A stretch of 36,837 nucleotides of DNA. Source: Bacteroidales bacterium. Its GTDB lineage: Bacteria; Bacteroidota; Bacteroidia; Bacteroidales; UBA932. The notes under the pieces were generated by a model, which was given only the letters and a program-made list of their open reading frames with translations, was not told where the DNA came from and ran no database searches. Made by a program: the position numbers and the translations under genes. The stretch lies in assembly GCA_023227835.1 (NCBI GenBank), contig JALOCI010000027.1, forward strand, positions 1-36,837, read 5' to 3'. Every line of letters starts with the position of its first letter. Positions within the stretch are counted from its first letter, which is position 1. Positions 21,452 to 28,686 of the stretch are shown here, one piece after another.

Positions 21452-22705
21452 ATGACTTACTTTCCCCATATAAAGGATATTTCTAAAGCCAGGATAACGA
21501 TAAGCCCTGTCCTGGCTTCCACTCCTCTTATGCATGACATGAATCTTTCTGCTAAATACTCTGCAAATGTAATGCTCAAGAGAGAAGACCTTCAAATTGT
21601 ACGCTCTTATAAAATAAGAGGGGCCTTCAATAAAATAAACAGTCTTGGTAAAGAACAACTCAAAAAAGGTGTTGTTTGCGCAAGTGCAGGAAATCACGCG
21701 CAAGGCGTTGCTTTATCTTGTTGTAAACTAGGAATTAAAGGCGTTATCTATATGCCTGCCACCACTCCCAAACAGAAGATAAATCAAGTACGGATGTTTG
21801 GCAAGGAGTTCGTGGAAATAGTTCTGACCGGTGATACATACGATGCGGCATGTGAGGAGGCAAAACTTTTCTGTCAGGAGAGCGGAATGACATTTATTCA
21901 TCCGTTTGATGACCCTAAAATAATAGAGGGTCAGGCAACTGTCGGAATTGAGATAATGCAGGATATACATGAAAAGATTGACTATATATTTATACCGATT
22001 GGAGGAGGTGGACTGGCTTCCGGTATTGGTGCATATTTCAGACAAGTCAGTCCTGAAACAAAGATTATCGGGGTTGAACCCGCCGGAGCGCAAAGCATGA
22101 GATTGGCCTTTGACAAAGGTGGGGTTGTCACACTGGAGAGCATAGATGGTTTTATAGACGGGGCTGCAGTAAAGAGAGTAGGTGAATATACATATCCAAT
22201 ATGTAAGGATGTCCTGGATGATTTGTTAGCTGTTCCCGAAGGTGCAGTATGTACAACGATACTCGAGTTATACAATAAAAATGCAATTGTAGCTGAACCG
22301 GCCGGAGCGTTGTCGGTGGCCGCACTGTCCCAATATGCAGACAGGATAAAGGGAAAGAATGTAGTTTGTATTGTCAGTGGTAGTAATAATGATATTACCC
22401 GAATGGAGGAGATAAGAGAAAGATCTCTTCTTCACGAGGGGCTAAAGCATTATTTTTTAATTCGCTTTCCGCAGCGTTCAGGGGCTTTGCTCTCATTTAT
22501 AAGAGATGTCCTCGGGCCGAAAGACGATATTACACATTTTGCCTATTCAAAAAAGAATAACAGGGAACAAGGTCCTGCCGTAATAGGTGTAGAACTGGCT
22601 GAAGCGGCTGATTTTTCTCAGCTTATAGAAAGAATGGATAAAAAGGGAATTGTCTATCAATATTTGAATGACAATCCTGATTTGTTCGGTTTTTTAATTT
22701 TATAA
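21452..22705 (+). CDS. ilvA: Threonine ammonia-lyase (threonine dehydratase), biosynthetic
   Basis: A 417-residue PLP enzyme that deaminates threonine to 2-ketobutyrate, the committed step to isoleucine. The PLP-lysine is Lys54 in REDLQIVRSYKIRGAFNK; the substrate loop is SAGNHAQGVA (about 77-86), and the phosphate-binding glycine loop is PIGGGGLASGI (about 188-198). The C-terminal domain (about 325-417, GLKHYFLIRFPQRSGALLSFIRDVLGPKDDITHFAYSKKNN) is a single ACT-like regulatory module, so this is the shorter biosynthetic form rather than the two-module E. coli IlvA (514 residues) or the catabolic TdcB. The gene starts 9 bp after ilvC and ends 12 bp before ilvE. Being in the same transcript lets the attenuator control isoleucine entry together with the shared steps. 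Confidence 0.95.
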   Translation: MTYFPHIKDISKARITISPVLASTPLMHDMNLSAKYSANVMLKREDLQIVRSYKIRGAFNKINSLGKEQLKKGVVCASAGNHAQGVALSCCKLGIKGVIYMPATTPKQKINQVRMFGKEFVEIVLTGDTYDAACEEAKLFCQESGMTFIHPFDDPKIIEGQATVGIEIMQDIHEKIDYIFIPIGGGGLASGIGAYFRQVSPETKIIGVEPAGAQSMRLAFDKGGVVTLESIDGFIDGAAVKRVGEYTYPICKDVLDDLLAVPEGAVCTTILELYNKNAIVAEPAGALSVAALSQYADRIKGKNVVCIVSGSNNDITRMEEIRERSLLHEGLKHYFLIRFPQRSGALLSFIRDVLGPKDDITHFAYSKKNNREQGPAVIGVELAEAADFSQLIERMDKKGIVYQYLNDNPDLFGFLIL

Positions 22706-22717
22706 ATAATAGAAAAG

Positions 22718-23725
22718 ATGGATTGGTCAAAACTGGCATTCGGTTATATTAAAACAAACAAAATAATTTGTTCATGGTACAAAGATGGTGAATGGAGCCC
22801 TCTTTCCGCTGAAGGTGACGATAGAATCACAATTAGCGCCCTTTCCGGTGCTCTCCATTATGGGATTGAGGCTTTTGAAGGATTGAAGGCCTTCAGAGGT
22901 GTTGACGGTAAGGTGAGACTCTTCCGTCCTGATGAGAATGCAAAGAGGCTGAAACGTTCTGCTGATTTTCTGGGTATTGCCTCTCCCGGTATAGAAATGT
23001 TTGTGGAAGCCTGCAAAAGAGCAGTAATTGAAAATATTGATTTTCTCCCTCCTTACGAAAGCAGGGCGTCAATGTATCTGAGACCCTTCTTGATTGGTGT
23101 TGAGCCTCAGATCGACCTTGTTAGTTCAAAGGAGGTGCTCTTTGCAGTTGCTGCCATTCCGGTCGGAGCGTTCTCTGGGAAGAACCTGACACCTGCCAGG
23201 ATGCTTCTTGCGAGGGATCATGACAGGGCAGCTCCTATGGGAACCGGAAGCTACAAAATAGGAGGAAATTACGCAGCATCTATGCTGGCAGGGACAAAGG
23301 CAAAAAAAGAGGGTTTTGCTTCAATTCTTTATCTCGATTCGGCGGAGAGGAAGTACGTTGATGAGTTCTCATCATCCAACTTTTTTGCAGTAAAGGGCAA
23401 TAGTTATATAACACCGGACTCGCCATCCGTTCTTCCGTCCATAACCAATAAATCATTGATACAGCTTGCGGAGGATTTTGGTATGAAGGTGGAAAAAAGA
23501 AAGATTCCTGTGGAGGAACTGACTGAGTTTGATGAGGTCGGAGCATGCGGGACCGCTGTCGTTATCACTCCTGTATGGGAGATTGTCGATAAGTCTTCGG
23601 GTGTTTCATACCTGACAGGAGATAAAGATAATCCCGGAAATATAAGTAAAAATCTTTACAGGAAACTTACAGGAATTCAGTATGGGGAGGAGCCGGATGA
23701 TCATAATTGGTGCATGGAGATTTAG
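22718..23725 (+). CDS. ilvE: Branched-chain amino-acid aminotransferase
   Basis: The 335-residue fold-type IV PLP enzyme transfers amino groups between glutamate and branched-chain 2-keto acids, the last step for Ile, Val and Leu. Motifs: HYGIEAFEGLKAFRG (about 46-60), RLKRSADFLGI, YLRPFLIG, the PLP-lysine near residue 182 in GTGSYKIGGNYA, YLDSAERKYVDEFSSSNFF and CGTAVVITPVWEI. The long form (about 330-360) matches the class II/eukaryotic-like BCAT group common in Bacteroidetes. It is the last gene of the ilv operon. Its TAG stop overlaps the stop codon of the convergent aroD gene (shared bases 23722-23725), leaving no room for a terminator between the two operons. Confidence 0.95.
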   Translation: MDWSKLAFGYIKTNKIICSWYKDGEWSPLSAEGDDRITISALSGALHYGIEAFEGLKAFRGVDGKVRLFRPDENAKRLKRSADFLGIASPGIEMFVEACKRAVIENIDFLPPYESRASMYLRPFLIGVEPQIDLVSSKEVLFAVAAIPVGAFSGKNLTPARMLLARDHDRAAPMGTGSYKIGGNYAASMLAGTKAKKEGFASILYLDSAERKYVDEFSSSNFFAVKGNSYITPDSPSVLPSITNKSLIQLAEDFGMKVEKRKIPVEELTEFDEVGACGTAVVITPVWEIVDKSSGVSYLTGDKDNPGNISKNLYRKLTGIQYGEEPDDHNWCMEI

Positions 23726-24354
23726 CCTTCCAGAATTTGTAGCATTTCTGTTTCGCTATACTGCCCGGGCGCACTTTCATGTGAGCCCGGAGCTCTTACA
23801 AATGTAAAGGGAGCCCCTTTTTGAAGAGCCTCTACTCTTGTTATTCTTCCAATCGGGCCCATGCCTATCGCCAGTACGGATCTTCCCGGAATGTAGAGAG
23901 ATAACAGCGTGGAGTTGTCATTTAAACTGTTTGACATTGTGGCAACCTTTACCAGATCAGCCCCCCTTAAAAGAGATATCTCAATTATTCTTTCAAGATA
24001 CTCTTTTTCCGGTGTAGATTGATAATTATGATATGATATGATTACCTTGCAATTATGTTTTTTTGCATACATAACCATATCTCTCATATAGTCATCATCT
24101 GATTCTGTTTCAATATCAACCCACTCTGCACCTCCGTCTATTGCAGACTTTAACAATATCGCTCTTTTATCATCAGGAATGATTCCGGGGCGGCAGGTGG
24201 CAATAAGAGATTGGTGTATACCAAACAGGGTTTTTACCTCATCGGGTATCAATCCGCTTTCTTCAATTCTTATTTCGGCCATTTCTGCCCCATTTATAAG
24301 TGTCCGGATATTATCCAGCCCTTGTGCCGATATTGAGCGACAAAATTTACCCAT
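23722..24354 (-). CDS. aroD: Type I 3-dehydroquinate dehydratase
   Basis: The 210-residue product is a class I dehydroquinase, which forms a Schiff base to remove water from 3-dehydroquinate in the shikimate pathway. The catalytic His is His109 (VIISYHNYQSTP) and the Schiff-base Lys is Lys136 (ADLVKVATM). The substrate-binding pieces are AEIRIEE (26-32), CRP (54-56), GRITRV and the C-terminal APGQYS. It is shorter than E. coli AroD (252 residues), mainly at the N-terminus, as usual for Bacteroidetes. Last gene of the minus-strand aromatic operon, 3 bp after the DAHP synthase gene, and overlapping the ilvE stop by 4 bp on the opposite strand. Other shikimate genes (aroB, aroE, aroK, aroA, aroC) are not in the window. 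Confidence 0.92.
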   Translation of the reverse strand: MGKFCRSISAQGLDNIRTLINGAEMAEIRIEESGLIPDEVKTLFGIHQSLIATCRPGIIPDDKRAILLKSAIDGGAEWVDIETESDDDYMRDMVMYAKKHNCKVIISYHNYQSTPEKEYLERIIEISLLRGADLVKVATMSNSLNDNSTLLSLYIPGRSVLAIGMGPIGRITRVEALQKGAPFTFVRAPGSHESAPGQYSETEMLQILEG

Positions 24355-24357
24355 TTC

Positions 24358-25443
24358 TCAATTATTCATTATAATTGTCTGCTTGTTGATGGATTCCTGG
24401 TGTATAGCCTTGAATACATTGCTTATAAACTCCTCGCTGAGATCATTGGCTTTGCCTTTCTCCACCATCTTTTCCACTATATCTTTCCATCTTCCGGCCT
24501 GTAATATGGTGATGTTGTTTTCTTTCTTATATCGTCCTATTGTTTCAGAGATACTCATTCTCTCATGGAGTATTCTTATCAGTTTTTCATCACAAAGGTC
24601 AATTTTCTGTCTTAGCTCATCGAGCGTTAGCAGAAACAGAGGATTACTTGTATTTACATCCCGTAGAACCAATTTCTCTATAAGCGCGGAAAGCTCTGCA
24701 GGTGTGACTTGTTGTTCACTGTCACTCTTTGCAATTGCAGGGTAACAGTGTGACTCTATCATCAATCCTTCATAATTGAGATCCAGAGCCTTTTGGGATA
24801 TTTCCTGAAGAAGCTCTTTTTTCCCTCCCATGTGACTTGGGTCACAAATCAATGGGATTTCAGGCATCCGCTGTTTAAGCTCGATAGGTAGTTGCCATTG
24901 GGGAATATTTCTGTACCTGGTCTTGTCAAATGTTGAAAATCCCCGGTGGATTGCACCGACTCTGCGTATACCGGCCCCTTTTATCCTCTCGATTGCTCCG
25001 ATCCACAGGTTCAGATCCGGATTGACAGGGTTTTTTACAAGAACCGGGATATCCACACCTCTCAGAGCATCTGCTATCTCCTGCATGGCGAACGGGTTTG
25101 CTGTTGTTCTTGCTCCAATCCAGATAATGTCCACTCCGTATCTTAATGAATCGTATACATGTTTTACATTGCCAACTTCGGTGGATATTTTCATACCGGT
25201 TTCTCTTTGCACTCTCCGCATCCATTCCAGCCCAATGCTGCCGACTCCTTCAAACTGATTTGGTCTGGTCCTCGGTTTCCATATACCTGCACGGAATACC
25301 TCTACTCCGATATTTTTCAATTGAACAGCCGTATCCATTACCTGCTCTTCTGATTCTGCGCTGCATGGCCCCGCTATTATAACGGGTCTTTCCGATTTGC
25401 TTAGCCCCCATCCTTCAAAAGGGGATTTGTTGATGTTTTCCAT
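24358..25443 (-). CDS. Bifunctional DAHP synthase / chorismate mutase
   Basis: A 361-residue fusion. Residues 1 to about 265 are a KDO8PS-like type I DAHP synthase, with IIAGPCSAES (22-31), IWKPRTRPNQFEGVG, WIGARTTANPFAMQ, VKNPVNPD and CDPSHMGGKKEL. It joins phosphoenolpyruvate and erythrose 4-phosphate at the head of the shikimate pathway. Residues about 275-361 are an AroQ-type chorismate mutase (LDELRQKIDLCDEKLIRILHERMSISETIGRYKKENNITILQ...RWKDIVEKM), which makes prephenate. In Bacillus-type fusions the mutase is N-terminal and mediates feedback; here it is C-terminal, the Bacteroidetes arrangement. One polypeptide thus provides both pathway entry and the branch point to Phe/Tyr. The gene starts 4 bp after tyrA and precedes aroD by 3 bp, in the operon controlled by the Phe/Tyr leader. 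Confidence 0.95.
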   Translation of the reverse strand: MENINKSPFEGWGLSKSERPVIIAGPCSAESEEQVMDTAVQLKNIGVEVFRAGIWKPRTRPNQFEGVGSIGLEWMRRVQRETGMKISTEVGNVKHVYDSLRYGVDIIWIGARTTANPFAMQEIADALRGVDIPVLVKNPVNPDLNLWIGAIERIKGAGIRRVGAIHRGFSTFDKTRYRNIPQWQLPIELKQRMPEIPLICDPSHMGGKKELLQEISQKALDLNYEGLMIESHCYPAIAKSDSEQQVTPAELSALIEKLVLRDVNTSNPLFLLTLDELRQKIDLCDEKLIRILHERMSISETIGRYKKENNITILQAGRWKDIVEKMVEKGKANDLSEEFISNVFKAIHQESINKQTIIMNN

Positions 25444-25447
25444 ATTA

Positions 25448-26290
25448 TTAATGCTTCAATACTGCTTTTATTCTGTTGGATTCTTTTATTAAATCCCTGA
25501 CTTTATCTCCTTCATCATCCTTGATCAATGAACGGAACTTTTGAAGTTTTTCTATGTAAGTATCCAATACGGTTACCACATTGTCTTTATTCTGATGAAA
25601 TATCGGAACCCACATGTCAGGGGAACTTTTTGCAAGTCTTACGGTAGAATCAAAACCACCGCTGGCAAGGTCGAAGATGTGTTTCTCATTCCGTTCTTTC
25701 TCTAACACAGTCAATGCCAGAGCGAATGAGCTTATATGAGATATGTGTGAGATATATGCCGCATGGACATCGTGGTTTGTGCTGTTCATGTAGATTATTC
25801 TCATATTCAGTGTTTCATACATTCTTTTAACTTTGGCCACAGCCTTTATATCTGATTCTTCAGTATCACACAATATTGCACTCTTTCCGTCAAACAATCC
25901 TGACATTGCAGCCCAAGGACCGGAAAATTCTGTTCCTGCCATAGGGTGGGAGGCGACATAACATCTCCTGTTCTTGTGATATTTACTTATTTCACATATT
26001 CTGCCTTTTGTGGAGCAAACATCTGTCACGACCTTTCCTTCTGCCAGATCAAGTACTTTAGGAAGCAGCGTAACTGCAGAGTCTGCAGGAACTGCAACAA
26101 TAATCAGATCTGCTCTGCCAACACCATCTTCAAGTGCGCATATCTCATCCACCAATCCGATTGACAGAGCTCCGCTGGCATTTATCTTATCATTGTCTAC
26201 GCCTAGTATCTTGTCGGAAAACCCTCTTTTCCTAAGGTCGATTGCGGCAGATCCCCCGATCAACCCCAATCCAATAACTGTTATCACCAT
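25448..26290 (-). CDS. tyrA: Prephenate dehydrogenase
   Basis: The 280-residue NAD(P)-dependent enzyme oxidatively decarboxylates prephenate to 4-hydroxyphenylpyruvate, the tyrosine precursor. It has the Rossmann motif VIGLGLIGGSAA (about 5-16), VAVPAD, TDVCSTKG (about 89-96), SHPMAGTEFSGP (about 114-125) and the C-terminal helical dimer domain with NHDVHAAYISHISHISSFALA, containing the conserved catalytic/substrate His residues. There is no fused chorismate mutase and no ACT domain, so tyrosine feedback, if any, must act elsewhere. It follows the aminotransferase by 57 bp (a gap filled with the short repeat) and precedes the DAHP synthase-chorismate mutase gene by 4 bp. ATG at 26290 gives the canonical N-terminus. 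Confidence 0.94.
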   Translation of the reverse strand: MVITVIGLGLIGGSAAIDLRKRGFSDKILGVDNDKINASGALSIGLVDEICALEDGVGRADLIIVAVPADSAVTLLPKVLDLAEGKVVTDVCSTKGRICEISKYHKNRRCYVASHPMAGTEFSGPWAAMSGLFDGKSAILCDTEESDIKAVAKVKRMYETLNMRIIYMNSTNHDVHAAYISHISHISSFALALTVLEKERNEKHIFDLASGGFDSTVRLAKSSPDMWVPIFHQNKDNVVTVLDTYIEKLQKFRSLIKDDEGDKVRDLIKESNRIKAVLKH

Positions 26291-26314
26291 TATCTATACA
26301 CTATCATTATTTAT

Positions 26315-26398
26315 CACTTTTAACTTTTAACTTTTAACTTTTCACTTTTAACTCTCCACTTTTAACTCTCCACTTTTCACTCTTCTCTTTTCACTTTT
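26315..26398 (-). repeat. Short repeat, locus 3: end of the aminotransferase gene and gap before tyrA
   Basis: Minus-strand copies of AGTGAAAAG, AGTTAAAAG and AGTGGAGAG run continuously from the last codons of the aminotransferase (KSEKRRVKSGELKVES) through its TAA stop into the 57-bp gap before tyrA. The stop codon itself is part of the repeat (AGTTAAAAG). Same family as loci 10255-10352 and 12604-12712. Confidence 0.85.
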
Positions 26399-27547
26399 CC
26401 TCCGAACCCTCTCCAACGCCTCTAAAAGTGTCTCCTCATTGCAGCAGAGAGAGATCCTGGCGAATCCTTCACCGTTTGATCCGAAAATATGACCGGGCGT
26501 AATAAATACATTACTTTCATGCAGATATTTGTCTGAAAATTCTTCAGAACTGTGAAAGTTACCGGGTATTTTTGCCCATACAAACATCCCTTTCTGTTCC
26601 TTATCGTAAACAGAATCTGTTGCATCAAAAATCTGCCATACCAGATCCCGTCTTCTTATGTACTCTTTGTTAAGTGACTCGTACCACTCCCTGTTGCATG
26701 AGAGAGCCTTTACTGCGGCAAGTTGCAAAGGTCTGTACATCCCGCTGTCCATGTTGCTTTTAACTTTCAGGACATAGCTTATGAGCCTGCTCTCTCCGGC
26801 AAGCATACCAACCCTGAATCCGGCCATGTTATGGGATTTGCTCATTGAGTTAAGTTCTAATGCGATACCTTTTGATCCTTCAATCTCAAGGATGCTTATT
26901 GGCTTGTCGTTCAGGATAAAACTGTATGGATTGTCGTTGCAGATGAGAATCCCGTGTTTTGTGCCGAAATCGATAAGTTTGCGGTATAAGTTGTAACTCG
27001 CCGGTTGCCCTGTTGGCATATTCGGATAGTTAACCCACATTAGTCTTACACCGGAAAGGTCCATATTTTCAAGCTCATCAAAATCCGGTTCCCATGAGTT
27101 CTCCGGTTTAAGGTTGTAATTGATCACATCGGCGCCAACCATAAGGGAGACGGCCTTATATGTGGGATACCCCGGGTCAGGAACCAATACTTTGTCTTTT
27201 GGATTTATGAATGCCATCGAGATATGCATAATCCCCTCCTTTGAACCTATCAGAGGTAATATTTCATTGGCAGGATTAAGTTCAACTCTGTAGAATTCCT
27301 TGTACCAGTCTGAAAAAGCCTTCCTTAACTCGGGTATTCCTGTATAACTCTGATATCCGTTAGTGCCATACGATCTCGCAGAGTCAACCATTGTCTCTAT
27401 GGCATCTTTAGGAGCAGGCATATCCGGATTTCCTATTCCCAGGTTTATAACTTTCTTTCCGGCCTTATTCATTTGCTCAATTTCTTTGAGCTTGACAGAA
27501 AAGTAGTATTCGTTGACCAATGTGGTCCTTGTTGCGGGAGTTATCAT
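26348..27547 (-). CDS. Class I/II PLP-dependent aminotransferase (aromatic or aspartate type)
   Basis: A 399-residue fold-type I aminotransferase. Motifs: KKVINLGIGNPDMPAPKDAIETM (about 31-53), NGYQSYTGIPELRKAFSDWY, PDPGYPTYKA, VNYPNMPTGQPA, NDNPYSFI, and the PLP-lysine near residue 237 in LNSMSKSHNMAGFRVGMLAG. The conserved Arg for the alpha-carboxylate is in FARISLCC. Placement between pheA and tyrA in the aromatic operon indicates it converts phenylpyruvate and hydroxyphenylpyruvate (or prephenate) to the amino acids; LL-diaminopimelate- or aspartate-aminotransferase activity is the alternative. The C-terminal tail of about 16 residues is encoded by the short repeat and is rich in Lys, Ser and Glu, unlike normal family ends, so the ancestral stop was probably overwritten. 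It starts 6 bp after pheA. Confidence 0.9.
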   Translation of the reverse strand: MITPATRTTLVNEYYFSVKLKEIEQMNKAGKKVINLGIGNPDMPAPKDAIETMVDSARSYGTNGYQSYTGIPELRKAFSDWYKEFYRVELNPANEILPLIGSKEGIMHISMAFINPKDKVLVPDPGYPTYKAVSLMVGADVINYNLKPENSWEPDFDELENMDLSGVRLMWVNYPNMPTGQPASYNLYRKLIDFGTKHGILICNDNPYSFILNDKPISILEIEGSKGIALELNSMSKSHNMAGFRVGMLAGESRLISYVLKVKSNMDSGMYRPLQLAAVKALSCNREWYESLNKEYIRRRDLVWQIFDATDSVYDKEQKGMFVWAKIPGNFHSSEEFSDKYLHESNVFITPGHIFGSNGEGFARISLCCNEETLLEALERVRRKSEKRRVKSGELKVES

Positions 27548-27553
27548 AACTAT

Positions 27554-28411
27554 TTATATATTATGGACATTTTCCAATGATTCGATTGCGTGTGTATATT
27601 CTCCGAGAATTTGAAAATCAACTATCTGGGGACTTATCTCGAATATGCTCTGTAGATATTTGGTGTAATCACTGAATGTTACATCAACATAGAAGAAGTA
27701 GCGGAACTCTTTACCTATTATAGGCATGCTTTGTATCTTGGTGAGATTGAGGTTGTTGTCCGCTAAAGTGCCGAGGACTCCTGCAAGGCTTCCTTTTCTG
27801 TGGGGGAGACTGAAGCATAGAGAGGCTTTTGTCGGTTCGCATGACTTTGGTGTTGTATCATCAATATGAGAGAGAACAAGAAATCTGGTGTAGTTACGTT
27901 TGTTTGTTTCAATACCCTCTGCAAGTATATTCAATCCGTATATATCGGCGGCGAGTTCACTGGCAATGGCACCATGACCCTGTGGCCTTTTTAGTTGAAT
28001 CTCTTTAGCACTCAGGGCGGTATCCGATGACTCTACAAGCTTTATCCACGGATACTGTTTGAAGAACTCCCTGCATTGGTTTATTGCCATAAAATGTGAG
28101 TGAACTTCGCTGATATCCTCCATTTTCTGACCGGGAAGCGATAACAGGTTCTGTTTGATTCTTAAATACTCTTCACCTATTATCTTAACAGGACTCTCCC
28201 TGAGAAGTACATAATTAGAGAGCAGACTCCCGGCAACAGTGTTCTCTATTGCCATCAGTCCGAAATCAATCTCTCTTCTTGCAAGTAAATCCGTGATCTC
28301 TTCAAATGTTTCACACTCCACAATCTCTATCGGTAGCTCTCCGAAATACCTGTGTGCCGCGATTTCGTGGAAGGCTCCGTGGATTCCTTGTATTGCAACT
28401 TTTTTTGTCAT
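27554..28411 (-). CDS. pheA: Prephenate dehydratase with ACT domain
   Basis: The 285-residue product decarboxylates and dehydrates prephenate to phenylpyruvate. The catalytic domain (1 to about 185) has IQGIHGAFHEIAA (7-19), DFGLMAIENTVAGSL (49-62) and the catalytic Thr-Arg-Phe at 175-177 (NYTRFLVLS). The C-terminal ACT domain (about 198-280) contains HRKGSLAGVLGTLADNNLNLTKIQSMPI; the usual GALV and ESRP Phe-binding motifs appear as GSLA and IQSMP, so feedback binding may be altered or simply in its Bacteroidetes form. There is no chorismate mutase domain, which is supplied by the DAHP synthase fusion two genes on. It is the first structural gene behind the Phe/Tyr leader; its ATG lies only 6 bp after the attenuator T-tract. 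Confidence 0.95.
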   Translation of the reverse strand: MTKKVAIQGIHGAFHEIAAHRYFGELPIEIVECETFEEITDLLARREIDFGLMAIENTVAGSLLSNYVLLRESPVKIIGEEYLRIKQNLLSLPGQKMEDISEVHSHFMAINQCREFFKQYPWIKLVESSDTALSAKEIQLKRPQGHGAIASELAADIYGLNILAEGIETNKRNYTRFLVLSHIDDTTPKSCEPTKASLCFSLPHRKGSLAGVLGTLADNNLNLTKIQSMPIIGKEFRYFFYVDVTFSDYTKYLQSIFEISPQIVDFQILGEYTHAIESLENVHNI

Positions 28412-28417
28412 AGTATA

Positions 28418-28450
28418 TAAAACAAAAGACCCCGCTGTATCAGCGGGGTC
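28418..28450 (-). terminator. Intrinsic terminator of the phe/tyr attenuator
   Basis: On the minus strand GACCCCGCTG (28450-28441), loop ATA and CAGCGGGGTC (28437-28428) form a perfect 10-bp GC-rich stem, followed by TTTTGTTTTA. It stands directly before the pheA ATG (28411), so it can only serve as a conditional terminator for this operon. Confidence 0.92.
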
Positions 28451-28523
28451 AATTAATATTGTAATCAGTCAGTTTACATCATATCAACCCCGCTTTACTT
28501 CTAAAGAAATAAAAAAAGTAAAA
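28418..28523 (-). promoter_or_regulatory. phe/tyr attenuator: alternative RNA pairings
   Basis: Antiterminator: AGCGGGGTT (28494-28486) pairs with GACCCCGCT (28450-28442), the 5' arm of the terminator, over 9 bp including one G-U. Competing early hairpin: TTTACTT (28523-28517, within Phe-Tyr-Phe codons) pairs perfectly with AAGTAAA (28500-28494). A ribosome stalled in the FYFFYFF codons would cover the first strand and leave 28494-28486 free to block the terminator; a ribosome at the stop (28481-28479) would cover 28494-28486 and allow termination. Confidence 0.82.
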
Positions 28524-28550
28524 TGAGGTATAACCGAAAATGTTGTTCAC
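28479..28550 (-). CDS. pheL: Phe/Tyr-rich leader peptide of the aromatic operon (attenuator)
   Basis: A 23-codon open frame on the minus strand, GTG 28550 to TGA 28479, encoding fMet-NNIFGYTSFYFFYFFRSKAGLI. Nine of 23 residues are Phe or Tyr, including the run FYFFYFF (residues 10-16). It lies between a promoter-like sequence (28602-28574) and the terminator before pheA, and its last codons contain the antiterminator strand. This is the expected design of an attenuator sensing both charged Phe-tRNA and Tyr-tRNA, matching an operon that makes both amino acids. The start codon is inferred: no in-frame ATG is present upstream before the promoter and the GTG has only an A-rich upstream stretch. 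The reading frame, residue run and hairpins are plain in the sequence; regulation is inferred from classical attenuators. Confidence 0.85.
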   Translation of the reverse strand: MNNIFGYTSFYFFYFFRSKAGLI

Positions 28551-28573
28551 TGTTTTGTGTATTTTTCTGTATG

Positions 28574-28602
28574 CAAAGGTGAAAAAAAAACCTGAAATTC
28601 AA
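28574..28602 (-). promoter_or_regulatory. Promoter of the aromatic amino-acid operon
   Basis: On the minus strand TTG (28602-28600), an 18-bp spacer, then CACCTTTG (28581-28574), a one-mismatch version of TAnnTTTG followed by C as often seen. Predicted transcription start is near 28567, about 17 bases before the leader GTG. It lies about 85 bp after the antiporter gene ends, so the aromatic operon is probably separate from the upstream minus-strand genes. Confidence 0.5.
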
Positions 28603-28686
28603 ATAAAAAAATACTTTTTTTTACAAAAAAGACCGGATTGCCCTTATATACAACAATCTTGTCAAGTTATAAAATGTAAGTAAAAA

